Positions 1 through 7,892 of a stretch of DNA of 64,000 nt are shown piece by piece. The stretch is from Saccharothrix tamanrassetensis (GTDB lineage Bacteria > Actinomycetota > Actinomycetes > Mycobacteriales > Pseudonocardiaceae). Made by a program: the position numbers and the translations under genes. The stretch is from positions 287,942 through 351,941 of the forward strand of contig NZ_JACHJN010000010.1 in NCBI RefSeq assembly GCF_014203665.1, read 5' to 3'. The notes below the pieces were generated by a model, which saw only the letters and a list, made by a program, of their open reading frames with translations, did no database searches and was not told the DNA's origin. How positions within the stretch are numbered: the first letter of the stretch is position 1; the number at the start of each line of letters is the position of its first letter.

Positions 1-712
1 CCCAGCCGCGCACCTGGACCTCCGGCACCTGTTCGGCGGCGGTGATCGCGGCGCGCAGCGACAGCAGCGTGCGGTGCACCTCCAGCACCAGCGGGTTGCT
101 CTTGGCCTTGGCCGACTTCTCCGGTGCGCCGGCGGGCCTCTCCGGCAGCCGGAAGTCCAGCTTCCCGCCCACCACCGCGATCTGCGCGCCGACCGCGCCG
201 GCGAGCCGGGACAGGAACTCCCAGTCGCTGAGGTTGTCCTGGCTGATCTGGGTGTTCGGCTTGCCGCCGAAGCCCTTCACGTCGTCGACCGCCCCGGTCG
301 GGATGCCCGCCCGCCGCGCGACCTTCCGGACGACGTCGGCGATGGTCATGTTCGGGTAGGCGGCGGTGCGGCGGCCCCGGAACAGCCGGTGCGCCAGGTC
401 GTAGCCGCGCACTTCGGTGAACGTGCCGCTGCTGTCCAGCTCCACGCCCACGGCGGTGACCTCGCCGCTCATCAACGGCCGCGGCCCACCGGGGTCGGAC
501 GTCTGCACCTTCAGCGCGACTTCGGCACCGATCCTGAAGCCCCCCTTGGCGAGCACGACGTGACCGGGGTCGCGGAAGCGCAGCACGAACACGTCCGGCA
601 GGTTGCGGCTGTCGTCCACGTAGGCGTGCGTCAGCAGCGGTTTGACGTCCTCCGGCAGCGGGCGGCCCGCCACCTCCACCACGAGGGAGTTCGCGAAGCT
701 CTCATTGGCCAT
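1..712 (-). CDS. eCIS baseplate/spike hub protein, VgrG/phage late control D-like (3' end outside window)
   Basis: An open frame runs leftwards from an ATG at 712 through the window edge (237 codons visible). It begins MANESFANSLVV and contains the family pattern of a gpD/VgrG hub: short beta segments, a central region with NMTIADVVRKVARRAGI, and QDNLSDWEFLSRLA, typical of phage late control protein D, which forms the hub between tube and spike. Its start overlaps the stop of the upstream LysM gene by 11 bp, so the two are probably translationally coupled. The rest of the baseplate (spike, gp25-like, wedge proteins) is expected beyond the left edge. The family is clear; exact subunit naming is inferred. 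Confidence 0.8.
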   Translation of the reverse strand, partial: MANESFANSLVVEVAGRPLPEDVKPLLTHAYVDDSRNLPDVFVLRFRDPGHVVLAKGGFRIGAEVALKVQTSDPGGPRPLMSGEVTAVGVELDSSGTFTEVRGYDLAHRLFRGRRTAAYPNMTIADVVRKVARRAGIPTGAVDDVKGFGGKPNTQISQDNLSDWEFLSRLAGAVGAQIAVVGGKLDFRLPERPAGAPEKSAKAKSNPLVLEVHRTLLSLRAAITAAEQVPEVQVRGW

Positions 713-1460
713 CGCGGATCTCCTCCAACGCCGGCACCAACAGCCGCGCACCGGGCCGCAGCCGCATGGGGTCGTCGATGTCGTTGGCCCGCGCGATCTC
801 CCGCCACAGCTCGGCGTTGCCGTACGCCTTGTACGCCAACGACTGCAACGTGTCCCCGGCCACCAGCACGTGCGAGTCGCGGGCGGCCAGCGCGCCGGAG
901 GTCGGGTTCTGGCCGCCCTGCTCACCGGAGATCTCCTCCAGGTTGACCGTGCAGACCGCACGGACCGGCGTGCCCGCCGGGGTGAACAGGGTGTACTTCG
1001 CGCTGACGCTGGAGACGTAGGACGGGAACCCGGTCATGCCGCCCCACTTGAAGATCACCCACGGCGGCGAGCCCTTGCCGTGCCGGCGGCTGTCCTCGGT
1101 GGGCACGCAGCAGGCGAACAGCTGCTCGACCTTCTTCACCACGCTGTCGTCCATCTTCTCGGTGGCGTCCAGGAAGAGTTCGAGGGCGAGCTTCGACGGG
1201 TCCGAGCCCTTGAACTCGGGCGGCCCGCTCTTGGCGTTGTTGGGCTGGCGGCTGCGCTCCCACTTGGCGTTCTTGGTGAGCGAGAGCTCCTTGGGGTTGA
1301 ACTGGAAGGTGATCTCGTGCAGCATCCCGCCGGGCTTGGCCGCACCACCGGCTTTCGGCGGGCTGTGCACGGCGAGCACGGCCTTCTGGAGGTTGCTCGG
1401 CGCGGCATGACTGGCGGCCTTGGAAGCACCGGCGGACGTGAAGGTGATCGGGGAGGCCAC
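702..1460 (-). CDS. LysM-domain CIS tube/baseplate protein (Afp7-like)
   Basis: 252 aa. The N-terminal half has LHEITFQFNPKELSLTKN, the hallmark of the contractile-injection-system tube/baseplate family. The C-terminal 50 residues (about 195-245) form a LysM module: SHVLVAGDTLQSLAYKAYG, then WREIARAN and LRPGARLLVP. In eCIS and T4-like tails this protein (gp53/Afp7 type) sits at the baseplate and connects tube to hub. Start ATG at 1460 lies 4 nt after the stop of the tube gene upstream. It is followed by the VgrG/gpD-like gene with an 11-bp overlap, as expected for a baseplate operon. Confidence 0.88.
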   Translation of the reverse strand: MASPITFTSAGASKAASHAAPSNLQKAVLAVHSPPKAGGAAKPGGMLHEITFQFNPKELSLTKNAKWERSRQPNNAKSGPPEFKGSDPSKLALELFLDATEKMDDSVVKKVEQLFACCVPTEDSRRHGKGSPPWVIFKWGGMTGFPSYVSSVSAKYTLFTPAGTPVRAVCTVNLEEISGEQGGQNPTSGALAARDSHVLVAGDTLQSLAYKAYGNAELWREIARANDIDDPMRLRPGARLLVPALEEIRDGQ

Positions 1461-1464
1461 GTCG

Positions 1465-1896
1465 TCACCTCGCCGACGTCAGGAAGCCGTGGTGGGCGAG
1501 TTCGAGGGTCTCGGTGGCGACCTTGGGCGAGTCGGCGGACAGCTGCGGGCCGCTCCACCGCACCGGCACGACCCCCGACAGCGCCCAACTCGCGATCACC
1601 GTGCCCTGCAGCGTGCGCGCCTCGATGACGGCGGTCTTGCGCGAGATCCCGGCCGCCATGCCGGCGATCCACCCGATGATCTTGTCGGACTCCTTCGTCA
1701 CCGGCCGGGACAGCTTGACGTTGGAGTACTTGATCCGGGTCGGCAGCTGCCACACCATGCCGTTGTTGCCACCCTCTTCCCGCTGCTCGACGGTGAACTC
1801 CACACCCAGCCCGTCACAGCTGTTGAACGACCCGAGGCTCTCGTCGTCGATGCGCACCACGAAGCACACGGCAACCGCCTCTTCCACCTCAGCCAT
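1465..1896 (-). CDS. eCIS tail tube protein, second paralogue (gp19/Afp5-like)
   Basis: 143 aa phage-tail-tube-family protein. It has the early VVRIDDESLGSFNSCDGLGVEFTVEQ element and ends with LELAHHGFLTSAR, as in tube adaptors that stack between inner tube and baseplate. I chose ATG 1896 over a TTG two codons upstream because a GAGAGGA Shine-Dalgarno sits 7 nt before it. It is a paralogue of the tube protein at 4663-5106. Many eCIS encode two or three such proteins, one for the main tube and the others for the tube-baseplate junction; which role this one has is inferred from its place next to the LysM gene. Confidence 0.82.
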   Translation of the reverse strand: MAEVEEAVAVCFVVRIDDESLGSFNSCDGLGVEFTVEQREEGGNNGMVWQLPTRIKYSNVKLSRPVTKESDKIIGWIAGMAAGISRKTAVIEARTLQGTVIASWALSGVVPVRWSGPQLSADSPKVATETLELAHHGFLTSAR

Positions 1897-1908
1897 CGCC
1901 AAGTCCTC

Positions 1909-4062
1909 TCAGTGCCACCGGTCCGTCAACACCCCGCGCCGCTCGCGGTCCAACCAGAGTTCGGCCTTGAGCCGCCGCAGCAACGGGTCGTAGAGCTTCT
2001 TGAGCAACTCCTCCGGCTCCTGGCCGGCCGGGGCGGGGGCGCCGGCTCGTGCGGGAGCCGCCTGGGCCGGTGGTGCGGGCTCGGCCGCCGCCGGGAGGTC
2101 GGCCGCGGGTGCCGGACCGGCCGCCGGTGGAGAACCGGCCACCGACAGAGGGTCGGCCGCCGGTGCCAGGTCGGGCTTACGCGCGACGACGACCTGCGTC
2201 GCCCAATCCCGCCCCGGTGCCACCTCGGTCCGCTGCACGAAGTGGGCCGGAGCCATCACCGGTGAACCCAAGCCCAGCCGCGGCCCGTCCGCCGCTGCCC
2301 CGGAGCCCTTCCCCACCACCCGCTGCACAACCCCGCCGGTCGCACCGATGGGCGTCGCCCCCAACGTGCGCCGAGAATCGCTGTCAGCGCGCCAGGAATC
2401 ACTGACGGACGGCAGATCTTCCAACACGGGCAAAACCGATGCCGCTCCCGGCACCGGTCCGGAATCTTCGTGGACGAGCCCGACGTCATCAGACCCATCG
2501 CCCGGCGCGGTCATCGGCGAGTCGGCACCCACCAGTGGCGCAACGGTTTCCGGAGCTGCAGAGGACACGACCCGCTGCACGCTCGGAGCGTCTCCGAGCC
2601 GAGGCGCACCCAACCCGAGCCGAGGCGTTGGCTTCGGCGTAGGCGTTGATGTCGGCATCGGCATCGGCATCGGCATGAGTGTTGGCGTGAGTGTTGGCGT
2701 TGGCGTGAGTGTTGGCGCGGGCGTCGATTCCGTCACGCGGGCCACAACCGGATCGGAACGCGGCACCACTGCATCAAGTGATCGTGGGGTGTCGGGTTCC
2801 GACTCAGGTGCGGTTTCCGGAATCCGCTGGACCAAGGCATCACCCAGTGTCGGTCGGGACTCCAACCCGGAGTCCGTAGCCTGTGCGAGCCCTTCGCGGC
2901 CACCGGGCTCGGCCCACAGCTCAGCCGGACCGGTCCCAGAGGAACTGGTTGCGGTCGTCGGAAGTCCAGCGGGCCGACTCGATTCGATCCGCGAAACCAC
3001 CAGGGAACCGGTGTTATCCGATTCCGGCCGAGGCCCGGCAACATCCGGCGGCCCATCAGCCGCCACCGCGAGAACCGTGTCGGCTTCTGTCTCGACCCCG
3101 AGCGTCGAAACCTCGGAAGGCGACTCCTCCTCGGGAACGGCCACCTGGGCATCGGGAGTCGCACCGACCAGAGGAGTCGCGCCGACCTGAGGCTCAGGGC
3201 CGACCTCGGGCACCGCCGCCTCTGCCGCCGGCCGAACCTCGGCCGCAGCGGGCCCAGCCACCAGCTCAGGATTGCCGGCCACCTCGGGACCACCAGCCAA
3301 CTCGGTCCGCTGCACCGAGGCTCGTACCGACGCCCGCTGTACCGGAGCCTGTTGCACCGGGACCGGGTTCACCAGAACTGGTTTCACCGAGGCCTGTTGC
3401 ACCGAGGCCGGTCGTTCCGAAGCCCGCTGCACCACAGGTCGGTCAGCCCGCTGCACCACAACTCGGTCCACCGCAGGCCGCTCTACCGCAGGCCGCCCTT
3501 CCTCGGCCCGCTGCACCGTCGCTCGCTGTACCGGAGCCCGCTCCACCTCAGGCCTCCGAACCTCGGACTCCTGAGTGCCAGGCCCCGCCATCCCAGCCCC
3601 AGCCCCATCCACAGGCACAGCCCCATCCACGGGCACAGTCGCATCCACAGGCGCAGGCGCAGGCACCGCCGAAGCCCGCGCACCCGCATTCGCACCCGCA
3701 TCCGCCCCCTCACCCGACCAGGACAGCACCGACCCCAGCAGGCGCTGCACCGCCGACGCCCGAGGCTTGGCCGGCGGCGTGGCCAACGACATGTCGACCG
3801 ACGGACCCGGCACACCGACGGGCCGGGCCAGGTCGCCGATCACGCCCGACGGCTCCCCCGCCTCCACCAGGTGCGCCAGCGGAGCCAGGTAGGCCGGGGA
3901 CTGCCACGAGGTCAATGACCCCGAGAACCGCTGCACCGGGTTCACCAACGGGTGCTCGGGCAGCACGCGCCGGATCGGCGGCAGCGTCCGCCACTCGCCG
4001 CGCAGCACGGGTTCGGCGCGCGCCGCAGGCTCGGCACGCGGTTGCTTCCGCCATGGCCACAT
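1909..4062 (-). CDS. large low-complexity VQR-repeat protein of the eCIS cluster
   Basis: 717 aa. Residues about 1-110 and the last 40 are ordered-looking; the middle is Pro/Val/Ala/Glu-rich and disordered, with a short PTPTLTP-type run. The tripeptide VQR occurs 12 times, usually as VQRA or VQRV. The C-terminus EELLKKLYDPLLRRLKAEL plus DRERRG resembles a short conserved tail seen in actinobacterial eCIS hypothetical proteins. ATG 4062 has AGGGGCGG upstream. It lies between the DUF6760 gene (6 bp away) and the second tube gene, so it is part of the structural operon. Possible roles are tape-measure-like spacer, sheath or tube accessory, or cargo adaptor; the sequence does not decide. A strong antisense open frame is a composition artefact. 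Confidence 0.72.
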   Translation of the reverse strand: MWPWRKQPRAEPAARAEPVLRGEWRTLPPIRRVLPEHPLVNPVQRFSGSLTSWQSPAYLAPLAHLVEAGEPSGVIGDLARPVGVPGPSVDMSLATPPAKPRASAVQRLLGSVLSWSGEGADAGANAGARASAVPAPAPVDATVPVDGAVPVDGAGAGMAGPGTQESEVRRPEVERAPVQRATVQRAEEGRPAVERPAVDRVVVQRADRPVVQRASERPASVQQASVKPVLVNPVPVQQAPVQRASVRASVQRTELAGGPEVAGNPELVAGPAAAEVRPAAEAAVPEVGPEPQVGATPLVGATPDAQVAVPEEESPSEVSTLGVETEADTVLAVAADGPPDVAGPRPESDNTGSLVVSRIESSRPAGLPTTATSSSGTGPAELWAEPGGREGLAQATDSGLESRPTLGDALVQRIPETAPESEPDTPRSLDAVVPRSDPVVARVTESTPAPTLTPTPTLTPTLMPMPMPMPTSTPTPKPTPRLGLGAPRLGDAPSVQRVVSSAAPETVAPLVGADSPMTAPGDGSDDVGLVHEDSGPVPGAASVLPVLEDLPSVSDSWRADSDSRRTLGATPIGATGGVVQRVVGKGSGAAADGPRLGLGSPVMAPAHFVQRTEVAPGRDWATQVVVARKPDLAPAADPLSVAGSPPAAGPAPAADLPAAAEPAPPAQAAPARAGAPAPAGQEPEELLKKLYDPLLRRLKAELWLDRERRGVLTDRWH

Positions 4063-4068
4063 CGCGGT

Positions 4069-4227
4069 TCACCGCCCCTGGCTTATCCGTGTGTTGATGC
4101 GCGCGATCTCGGCCACGTACCGCAGCCGGTCCGGGTGTTCCAGATCCAAGATGGACTCCCACGACCAGTGGAAGTGGTACGCCACGTACGCGACCTCCTC
4201 GTGGAGGCGGTCGGCCGCGTACGTCAC
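4069..4227 (-). CDS. DUF6760-type small eCIS protein
   Basis: 52 aa, starting VTYAADRLHEEVAYVAYHF and ending EIARINTRISQGR. Short proteins with this HFHW...ILDLEHPDR pattern lie in the structural operons of actinobacterial contractile injection systems between the tail-assembly gene and downstream tube genes. GTG 4227 overlaps the TGA of the upstream gene by 4 bp (GTGA) and is preceded by GGGGG, so it is a better start than an upstream in-frame ATG that would extend 17 residues into the neighbouring gene. Function is unknown; it resembles the C-terminal partner of a split tail-assembly chaperone, which is an inference. Confidence 0.75.
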   Translation of the reverse strand: MTYAADRLHEEVAYVAYHFHWSWESILDLEHPDRLRYVAEIARINTRISQGR

Positions 4228-4658
4228 GATTCCCCCAGGCGCCCGCCCGCGACGTCCACGCTGAACCCGTGGCCGCACTCGGGACAGGCCACCGCCGCGC
4301 GGGTGTGGCCCTCGCTGTTGATCCGCCGGTACATGTCCTGCAGGAAGGCCAGGTCCGACGCGAACAGGTTCTCCACGACACCCGCGTGCACGTCGGTCAC
4401 CGTGCCGATCCGCACGACGACCCTGGCCAGCAGCACCACCGTCAGGTAGGCCGCGTTCTCCCGCACCCGGTCGTCGCGCAGCGGCACCAGTTCGTCCCGT
4501 GCGGTGGCCAGGCGCATCACGCCCGACCGGTGCACGACTCCCGCGTCGTCGACGTAGCCGCGCGGGAGTTCGAAGGCGAACTCCGTCCGCATCTCCACCA
4601 CCGGCGCGGACGGCGGTTCGGGAGCGGGTGCCGGCACCGCGGCCATCATCCTGCGCAT
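4224..4658 (-). CDS. phage tail assembly-like protein with a CPxCG zinc knuckle
   Basis: 144 aa. The core TEFAFELPRGYVDDAGVVHR followed by RLATARDELVPLRD and FASDLAFLQDMYRRIN matches the tail-assembly protein family found in eCIS operons. A single CPECGHGF motif near the C-terminus looks like half a zinc ribbon, so zinc binding would need dimerisation or a partner. Starts 4 nt after the tube gene stop and ends with a GTGA overlap with the DUF6760 gene. By position it is probably an assembly chaperone for tube or tape-measure components. Confidence 0.72.
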   Translation of the reverse strand: MRRMMAAVPAPAPEPPSAPVVEMRTEFAFELPRGYVDDAGVVHRSGVMRLATARDELVPLRDDRVRENAAYLTVVLLARVVVRIGTVTDVHAGVVENLFASDLAFLQDMYRRINSEGHTRAAVACPECGHGFSVDVAGGRLGES

Positions 4659-4662
4659 GGCG

Positions 4663-5106
4663 TCACTCGATTTCGAGCTGTTCGTAGGTGATGACCAGCT
4701 TCTCGGTCAGCACGGAGGTGTCACCGGCCTTCAAGGTGCCGATCTCCAACGACTTCGGCCACGCGTTGGTCAGCTTGTAGCGCTTGATCGGCTGGCCCTC
4801 GTAGTCGTAGACGATGATCGCGCCTCCCTTGCGGGCGGTGGTCATCTTGCCGAAGTGCGAGTCCTTGACCCACTTCTCGAAGCTGTTGTCGGAGGTCAGA
4901 CCGCGGGTCAGCGTCACCTCGCCGGCCTTCGGCCTGCCGGGCAGCTTCTTGATCATGTACTTGCCGTCGTTGGTGTTCTGCTTCAGCTCGATGACGTCCT
5001 GCTCCATCTTCAAGCCGGAGACCTCGGAGATCTGCTTGATCGCGACGCCGTCGACTTCGAGCCCGAACGAATGGCCGACCGAGGTGTCGAGGTCGGGAAG
5101 GGCCAT
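4663..5106 (-). CDS. eCIS inner tail tube protein (gp19/Afp1-like)
   Basis: 147 aa, beginning MALPDLDTSVGHSFGLEVDG, with SEVSGLKMEQDVIELKQ and KKLPGRPKAGEVTLTRG, the signature of the T4 gp19-like tail tube family. It should polymerise into the hollow inner tube inside the contractile sheath. It follows the sheath gene after 13 bp, the usual sheath-tube order in eCIS and phage. The clear family motifs make this one of the most certain calls in the cluster. Confidence 0.93.
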   Translation of the reverse strand: MALPDLDTSVGHSFGLEVDGVAIKQISEVSGLKMEQDVIELKQNTNDGKYMIKKLPGRPKAGEVTLTRGLTSDNSFEKWVKDSHFGKMTTARKGGAIIVYDYEGQPIKRYKLTNAWPKSLEIGTLKAGDTSVLTEKLVITYEQLEIE

Positions 5107-5119
5107 GACTCAACCGCCT

Positions 5120-6634
5120 TTACTCGTTGACGAGGCTGGTGCCGCCGGAGATCTGCGCCAACCGGAAGATCACGAACTCGGCGGGCTTCACCGGCGCGAT
5201 GCCCACCTCGCAGATCACCTGGCCGAGGTCGATGCTCTCGGCGGAGTTGGTCTCGCGGTCGCACTTGACGTAGAACGCCTCGTCCGGGGTGAGCCCGAAC
5301 AACGCGCCCTTGCGCCACTCGGTCACCAGGAACGCGCTGATGGTGCGCCGGATGCGGGCCCACAGGGCGTCGTCGTTCGGTTCGAACACGACCCACTGGG
5401 TGCCGTTCAGGATGGACTCTTCGAGGTAGTTGAACAGCCGCCGCACGTTCAGGTACCGCCACGCCGGGTCGGAGGACAGCGTCCGCGCGCCCCACACCCG
5501 GATGCCCCGGCCGGGGAACGACCGCACGCAGTTCACGCCGATCGGGTTGAGCAGCTCCTGCTCCGCCTTGGTCAACTGCGTCTCCAACGCCACCGCGCCG
5601 CGCACGACCTCGTTGGCGGGGGCCTTGTGCACGCCGCGCGTGCCGTCGGTGCGCGCCCAGACGCCCGCCATGTGCCCGCTCGGCGGCACGAACACGTGCT
5701 CGTCACTGGCCGGGTCGAAGACCTTGATCCACGGGTAGTACAGCGCCGCGTACTTCGAGTCGTAGCCCGCCTCGTTCTGCCGCCAGTCGCGGACCTGCTG
5801 CGGGTTGAGGGCGGGCGGCGGGTCCAGGATGGCGATCCGGTTGCCCATCAGCTCGCAGTGGGCGATCATCGCCAGCTGCACGGCTTTCACCGACTCCGAC
5901 GTGATCAGGTCGCGCTCCAGCGAGCTCATCAGATCGGGCACCGAGACCATGGTGATCTCTTCGATCGCTTCCAGGCCACCGAACCCGGTGCGGTCCGCGA
6001 CGTCGCCCACGTAGTCGTCGGCACCGATCTTGCGCGGTGCGGGCGGTGCGGCGGGCGTGTCCTTCAGCGTGACCGCGCCCTTGTCGGGCTTCGCCAACGC
6101 GGTGGAGGTGGTCTCCTCGATCGTGATCAGGTTGGACTTCTCCTGGACGACCGTGACGACGTTCTCCTTGGTGCGCTTGGTGGTCACGTTGTGCGTCTCG
6201 ACCACCTTGCCGTTCTGCTTGACCAGCAGCGTGAAGCGGTCGTCCGGCGGGTTCTCCCCGGTGGCGTCGGCCACCTCCACGGTGATGTCCGCCGCGCCGA
6301 GCTCCTTGGCGCGGATGCGGTAGTTGCCGAGCGCGGCCTGCGGTCCGGTCGGCTCGGCGCCGTTGCCGCGTTCCCCGCCGATGCGCACCACGTAGCAGTT
6401 GGTGCCGCCGTTGAGGAAGTACCCGTAGACCGACTGGGCCAGGTAGCAGTTCTCGACGAAGTCGCCGAACGTCTGCGTGTACTGGGCCCAGTTGGAGACC
6501 AGGGTCGGCGTGTTGAAGGGGCCGCGGGCGGAGAACCCCACGAAGGCGGCGACGGCGGTGCCCACGCCCTCAATGGGCCGCGCACCCGCCTCCACCTCTT
6601 CGACGTACACCCCCGGCGAGAGATAGGTGGGCAT
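5120..6634 (-). CDS. contractile tail sheath protein (eCIS)
   Basis: 504 aa. The N-terminus MPTYLSPGVYVEEVEAG is diagnostic of tail sheath proteins, and the C-terminal domain (residues about 370-500, VRRLFNYLEESI onward to FRLAQISGG) is the conserved sheath core that drives contraction. ATG 6634 is preceded by GGGAGG at 7 nt; the frame stays open upstream but without a good start. First gene of the structural operon; the preceding 390 bp is non-coding and holds a CTGCCC-N4-GGGCAG palindrome. Confidence 0.95.
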   Translation of the reverse strand: MPTYLSPGVYVEEVEAGARPIEGVGTAVAAFVGFSARGPFNTPTLVSNWAQYTQTFGDFVENCYLAQSVYGYFLNGGTNCYVVRIGGERGNGAEPTGPQAALGNYRIRAKELGAADITVEVADATGENPPDDRFTLLVKQNGKVVETHNVTTKRTKENVVTVVQEKSNLITIEETTSTALAKPDKGAVTLKDTPAAPPAPRKIGADDYVGDVADRTGFGGLEAIEEITMVSVPDLMSSLERDLITSESVKAVQLAMIAHCELMGNRIAILDPPPALNPQQVRDWRQNEAGYDSKYAALYYPWIKVFDPASDEHVFVPPSGHMAGVWARTDGTRGVHKAPANEVVRGAVALETQLTKAEQELLNPIGVNCVRSFPGRGIRVWGARTLSSDPAWRYLNVRRLFNYLEESILNGTQWVVFEPNDDALWARIRRTISAFLVTEWRKGALFGLTPDEAFYVKCDRETNSAESIDLGQVICEVGIAPVKPAEFVIFRLAQISGGTSLVNE

Positions 6635-6755
6635 TGCGTTGCCTCCCAGAGTCGTGCGGAACCGGCTGTGGGCAAGATGCTCCGGCCCGTGAGTGGTGTG
6701 GCGAAACGACCACGAGGCTGTGCCAGGGGGAACCGATAGCTGCCCGAAGGTGCAA

Positions 6756-6771
6756 CTGCCCGTTGGGGCAG
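6756..6771. promoter_or_regulatory. palindromic operator candidate upstream of the sheath operon (site A)
   Basis: CTGCCC-GTTG-GGGCAG, a perfect 6-bp inverted repeat, 122 bp before the sheath start codon. A further CTGCCC half-site lies at 6740-6745. The same palindrome precedes the other two eCIS transcription units (7837-7852 and 10558-10573). Arms are conserved and the 4-nt centre is not, which fits binding of a dimeric regulator. The rest of 6635-7025 shows no gene apart from a terminator near 6970. Confidence 0.55.
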
Positions 6772-6961
6772 CGGGGACTACCCGTGTGATCGTTGCCGTC
6801 GGCACTCCGATCACCGGACAGTAGGAGTACAGCGCAGGGCGCACTACGCATCCGCCCGGAAGCAGTCGACGTGGGCACAGCGTCGACCGCACCGCGTCGA
6901 CCGCACCGCGCACGCCGGCACTGCCGCCGCGCGCTCCGACCGAATTGACGGAGGCGGCCGT

Positions 6962-6986
6962 GCGGCCGGCACGACGGGCCGGCCGC
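6962..6986 (-). terminator. hairpin terminator after the DUF4157 gene
   Basis: Perfect 9-bp stem GCGGCCGGC / GCCGGCCGC with a 7-nt loop, about 40 nt past the stop of the minus-strand DUF4157 gene. No U-run follows, as is usual for actinomycete terminators. Confidence 0.55.
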
Positions 6987-7025
6987 AGGGGCCGAGACGT
7001 GGGCCCGTGACGTGGGCCGACCGAC

Positions 7026-7742
7026 CTACTCGGCGGCCTCTTCCTCTTCCTCCCGCTGCACGTAGGTCTGTGCCGCCGGCGCTTCTTCCTCTTCCTCGGC
7101 GGGCGCTTCCTCGCGCTGCAAAGCGGCTTCGGCACCGTGGTCGTGGTCCTCGTGCCGTTGAACGGCGGGCGTGGCGGCCGGAGCCGACATGATGTGGTCG
7201 GCGTTGGCGCCGGCCTCGCGTTCGAAGCGGTCGGAAGGATCGCTCACCTTGACGCCGCCGCCGGCTTCCGTGCCGTCGACCGGACCGCTGCGTTGCTGCA
7301 CGACGTGGGTCAGCTCGTGGGCCAGCATGTGCTTGCCGGCGTCGGACGACGGGTCGTACTTGTCGTTCTGGAAAACGATGTTCTCGCCGACCGTGTAAGC
7401 CTGGGCGTTGACGGACTTGGCCGACTCGTGCGCGGCGCCGTCGGTGTGCACGCGGACACCGGAGAAGTCCTGTCCGAAGCGGGGTTCCATGTCCTCGCGC
7501 ACGCCCGTGTCCAACGGCGAGCCGCTGGAGCGCACCACGCTGTGCACCGGGGACTCGTCCTCCACCAAGGCGCTCGTGCCCGCGTTGCCGACGACCCGTT
7601 GCAGGCCCAGCATCCCGGCCGGACCGAGCACGTCGGTCCGGCCGGCCGCCGCCGCGCGACCCAGCAGGTCGTGCTCCTCGCGTTCCACCCGATCGCCCTT
7701 GGGGCGGAACGCACTCTCGCCCTCGTGCTCGTGTCCGCGCAT
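7026..7742 (-). CDS. DUF4157 (eCIS core domain) protein with HExxH motif
   Basis: 238 aa. Residues about 78-145 hold the DUF4157 domain: FGQDFSGVRVHTDGAAHESA and the zinc-metalloprotease-like HELTHVVQQ. DUF4157 is a frequent companion of eCIS loci and often sits in toxin or cargo proteins. The C-terminal third is very acidic and carries AVQRHE, ALQREE and YVQREE, echoing the VQR motif of the 717-aa protein at 1909-4062. ATG 7742 (GGGGGCGA upstream) is preferred to a longer frame. It is a single-gene unit with its own palindrome about 95 bp upstream and a terminator behind it. Whether it is a cargo, a processing peptidase or a structural factor is not visible. Confidence 0.82.
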   Translation of the reverse strand: MRGHEHEGESAFRPKGDRVEREEHDLLGRAAAAGRTDVLGPAGMLGLQRVVGNAGTSALVEDESPVHSVVRSSGSPLDTGVREDMEPRFGQDFSGVRVHTDGAAHESAKSVNAQAYTVGENIVFQNDKYDPSSDAGKHMLAHELTHVVQQRSGPVDGTEAGGGVKVSDPSDRFEREAGANADHIMSAPAATPAVQRHEDHDHGAEAALQREEAPAEEEEEAPAAQTYVQREEEEEAAE

Positions 7743-7836
7743 GTTCGCCCCCACATACCAGAGGTGTCGCTCCAGAGCATGGTCCCGGCGCGCAGCGAAA
7801 ACCAGCCTCGGTCGCACGCCGTCCGGGCAGTCTCGG

Positions 7837-7852
7837 CTGCCCGAAAGGGCAG
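7837..7852. promoter_or_regulatory. palindromic operator candidate upstream of the DUF4157 gene (site B)
   Basis: CTGCCC-GAAA-GGGCAG; together with GGGCAG at 7825-7830 it forms the triple-arm pattern GGGCAG-N6-CTGCCC-N4-GGGCAG, identical in spacing to site C. It lies between the ATPase stop (7893) and the DUF4157 start (7742), where a promoter for the latter is expected. Confidence 0.55.
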
Positions 7853-7892
7853 TTCACGAGGAACGGTCACCACCCGCGCCCGGATCCGGTGG

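Noticed and set aside
2000..3190. Plus-strand frame opposite the VQR protein
   Set aside because: Ser/Gly/Thr low complexity mirror of the minus-strand repeats; operon order and ribosome site favour the minus strand.
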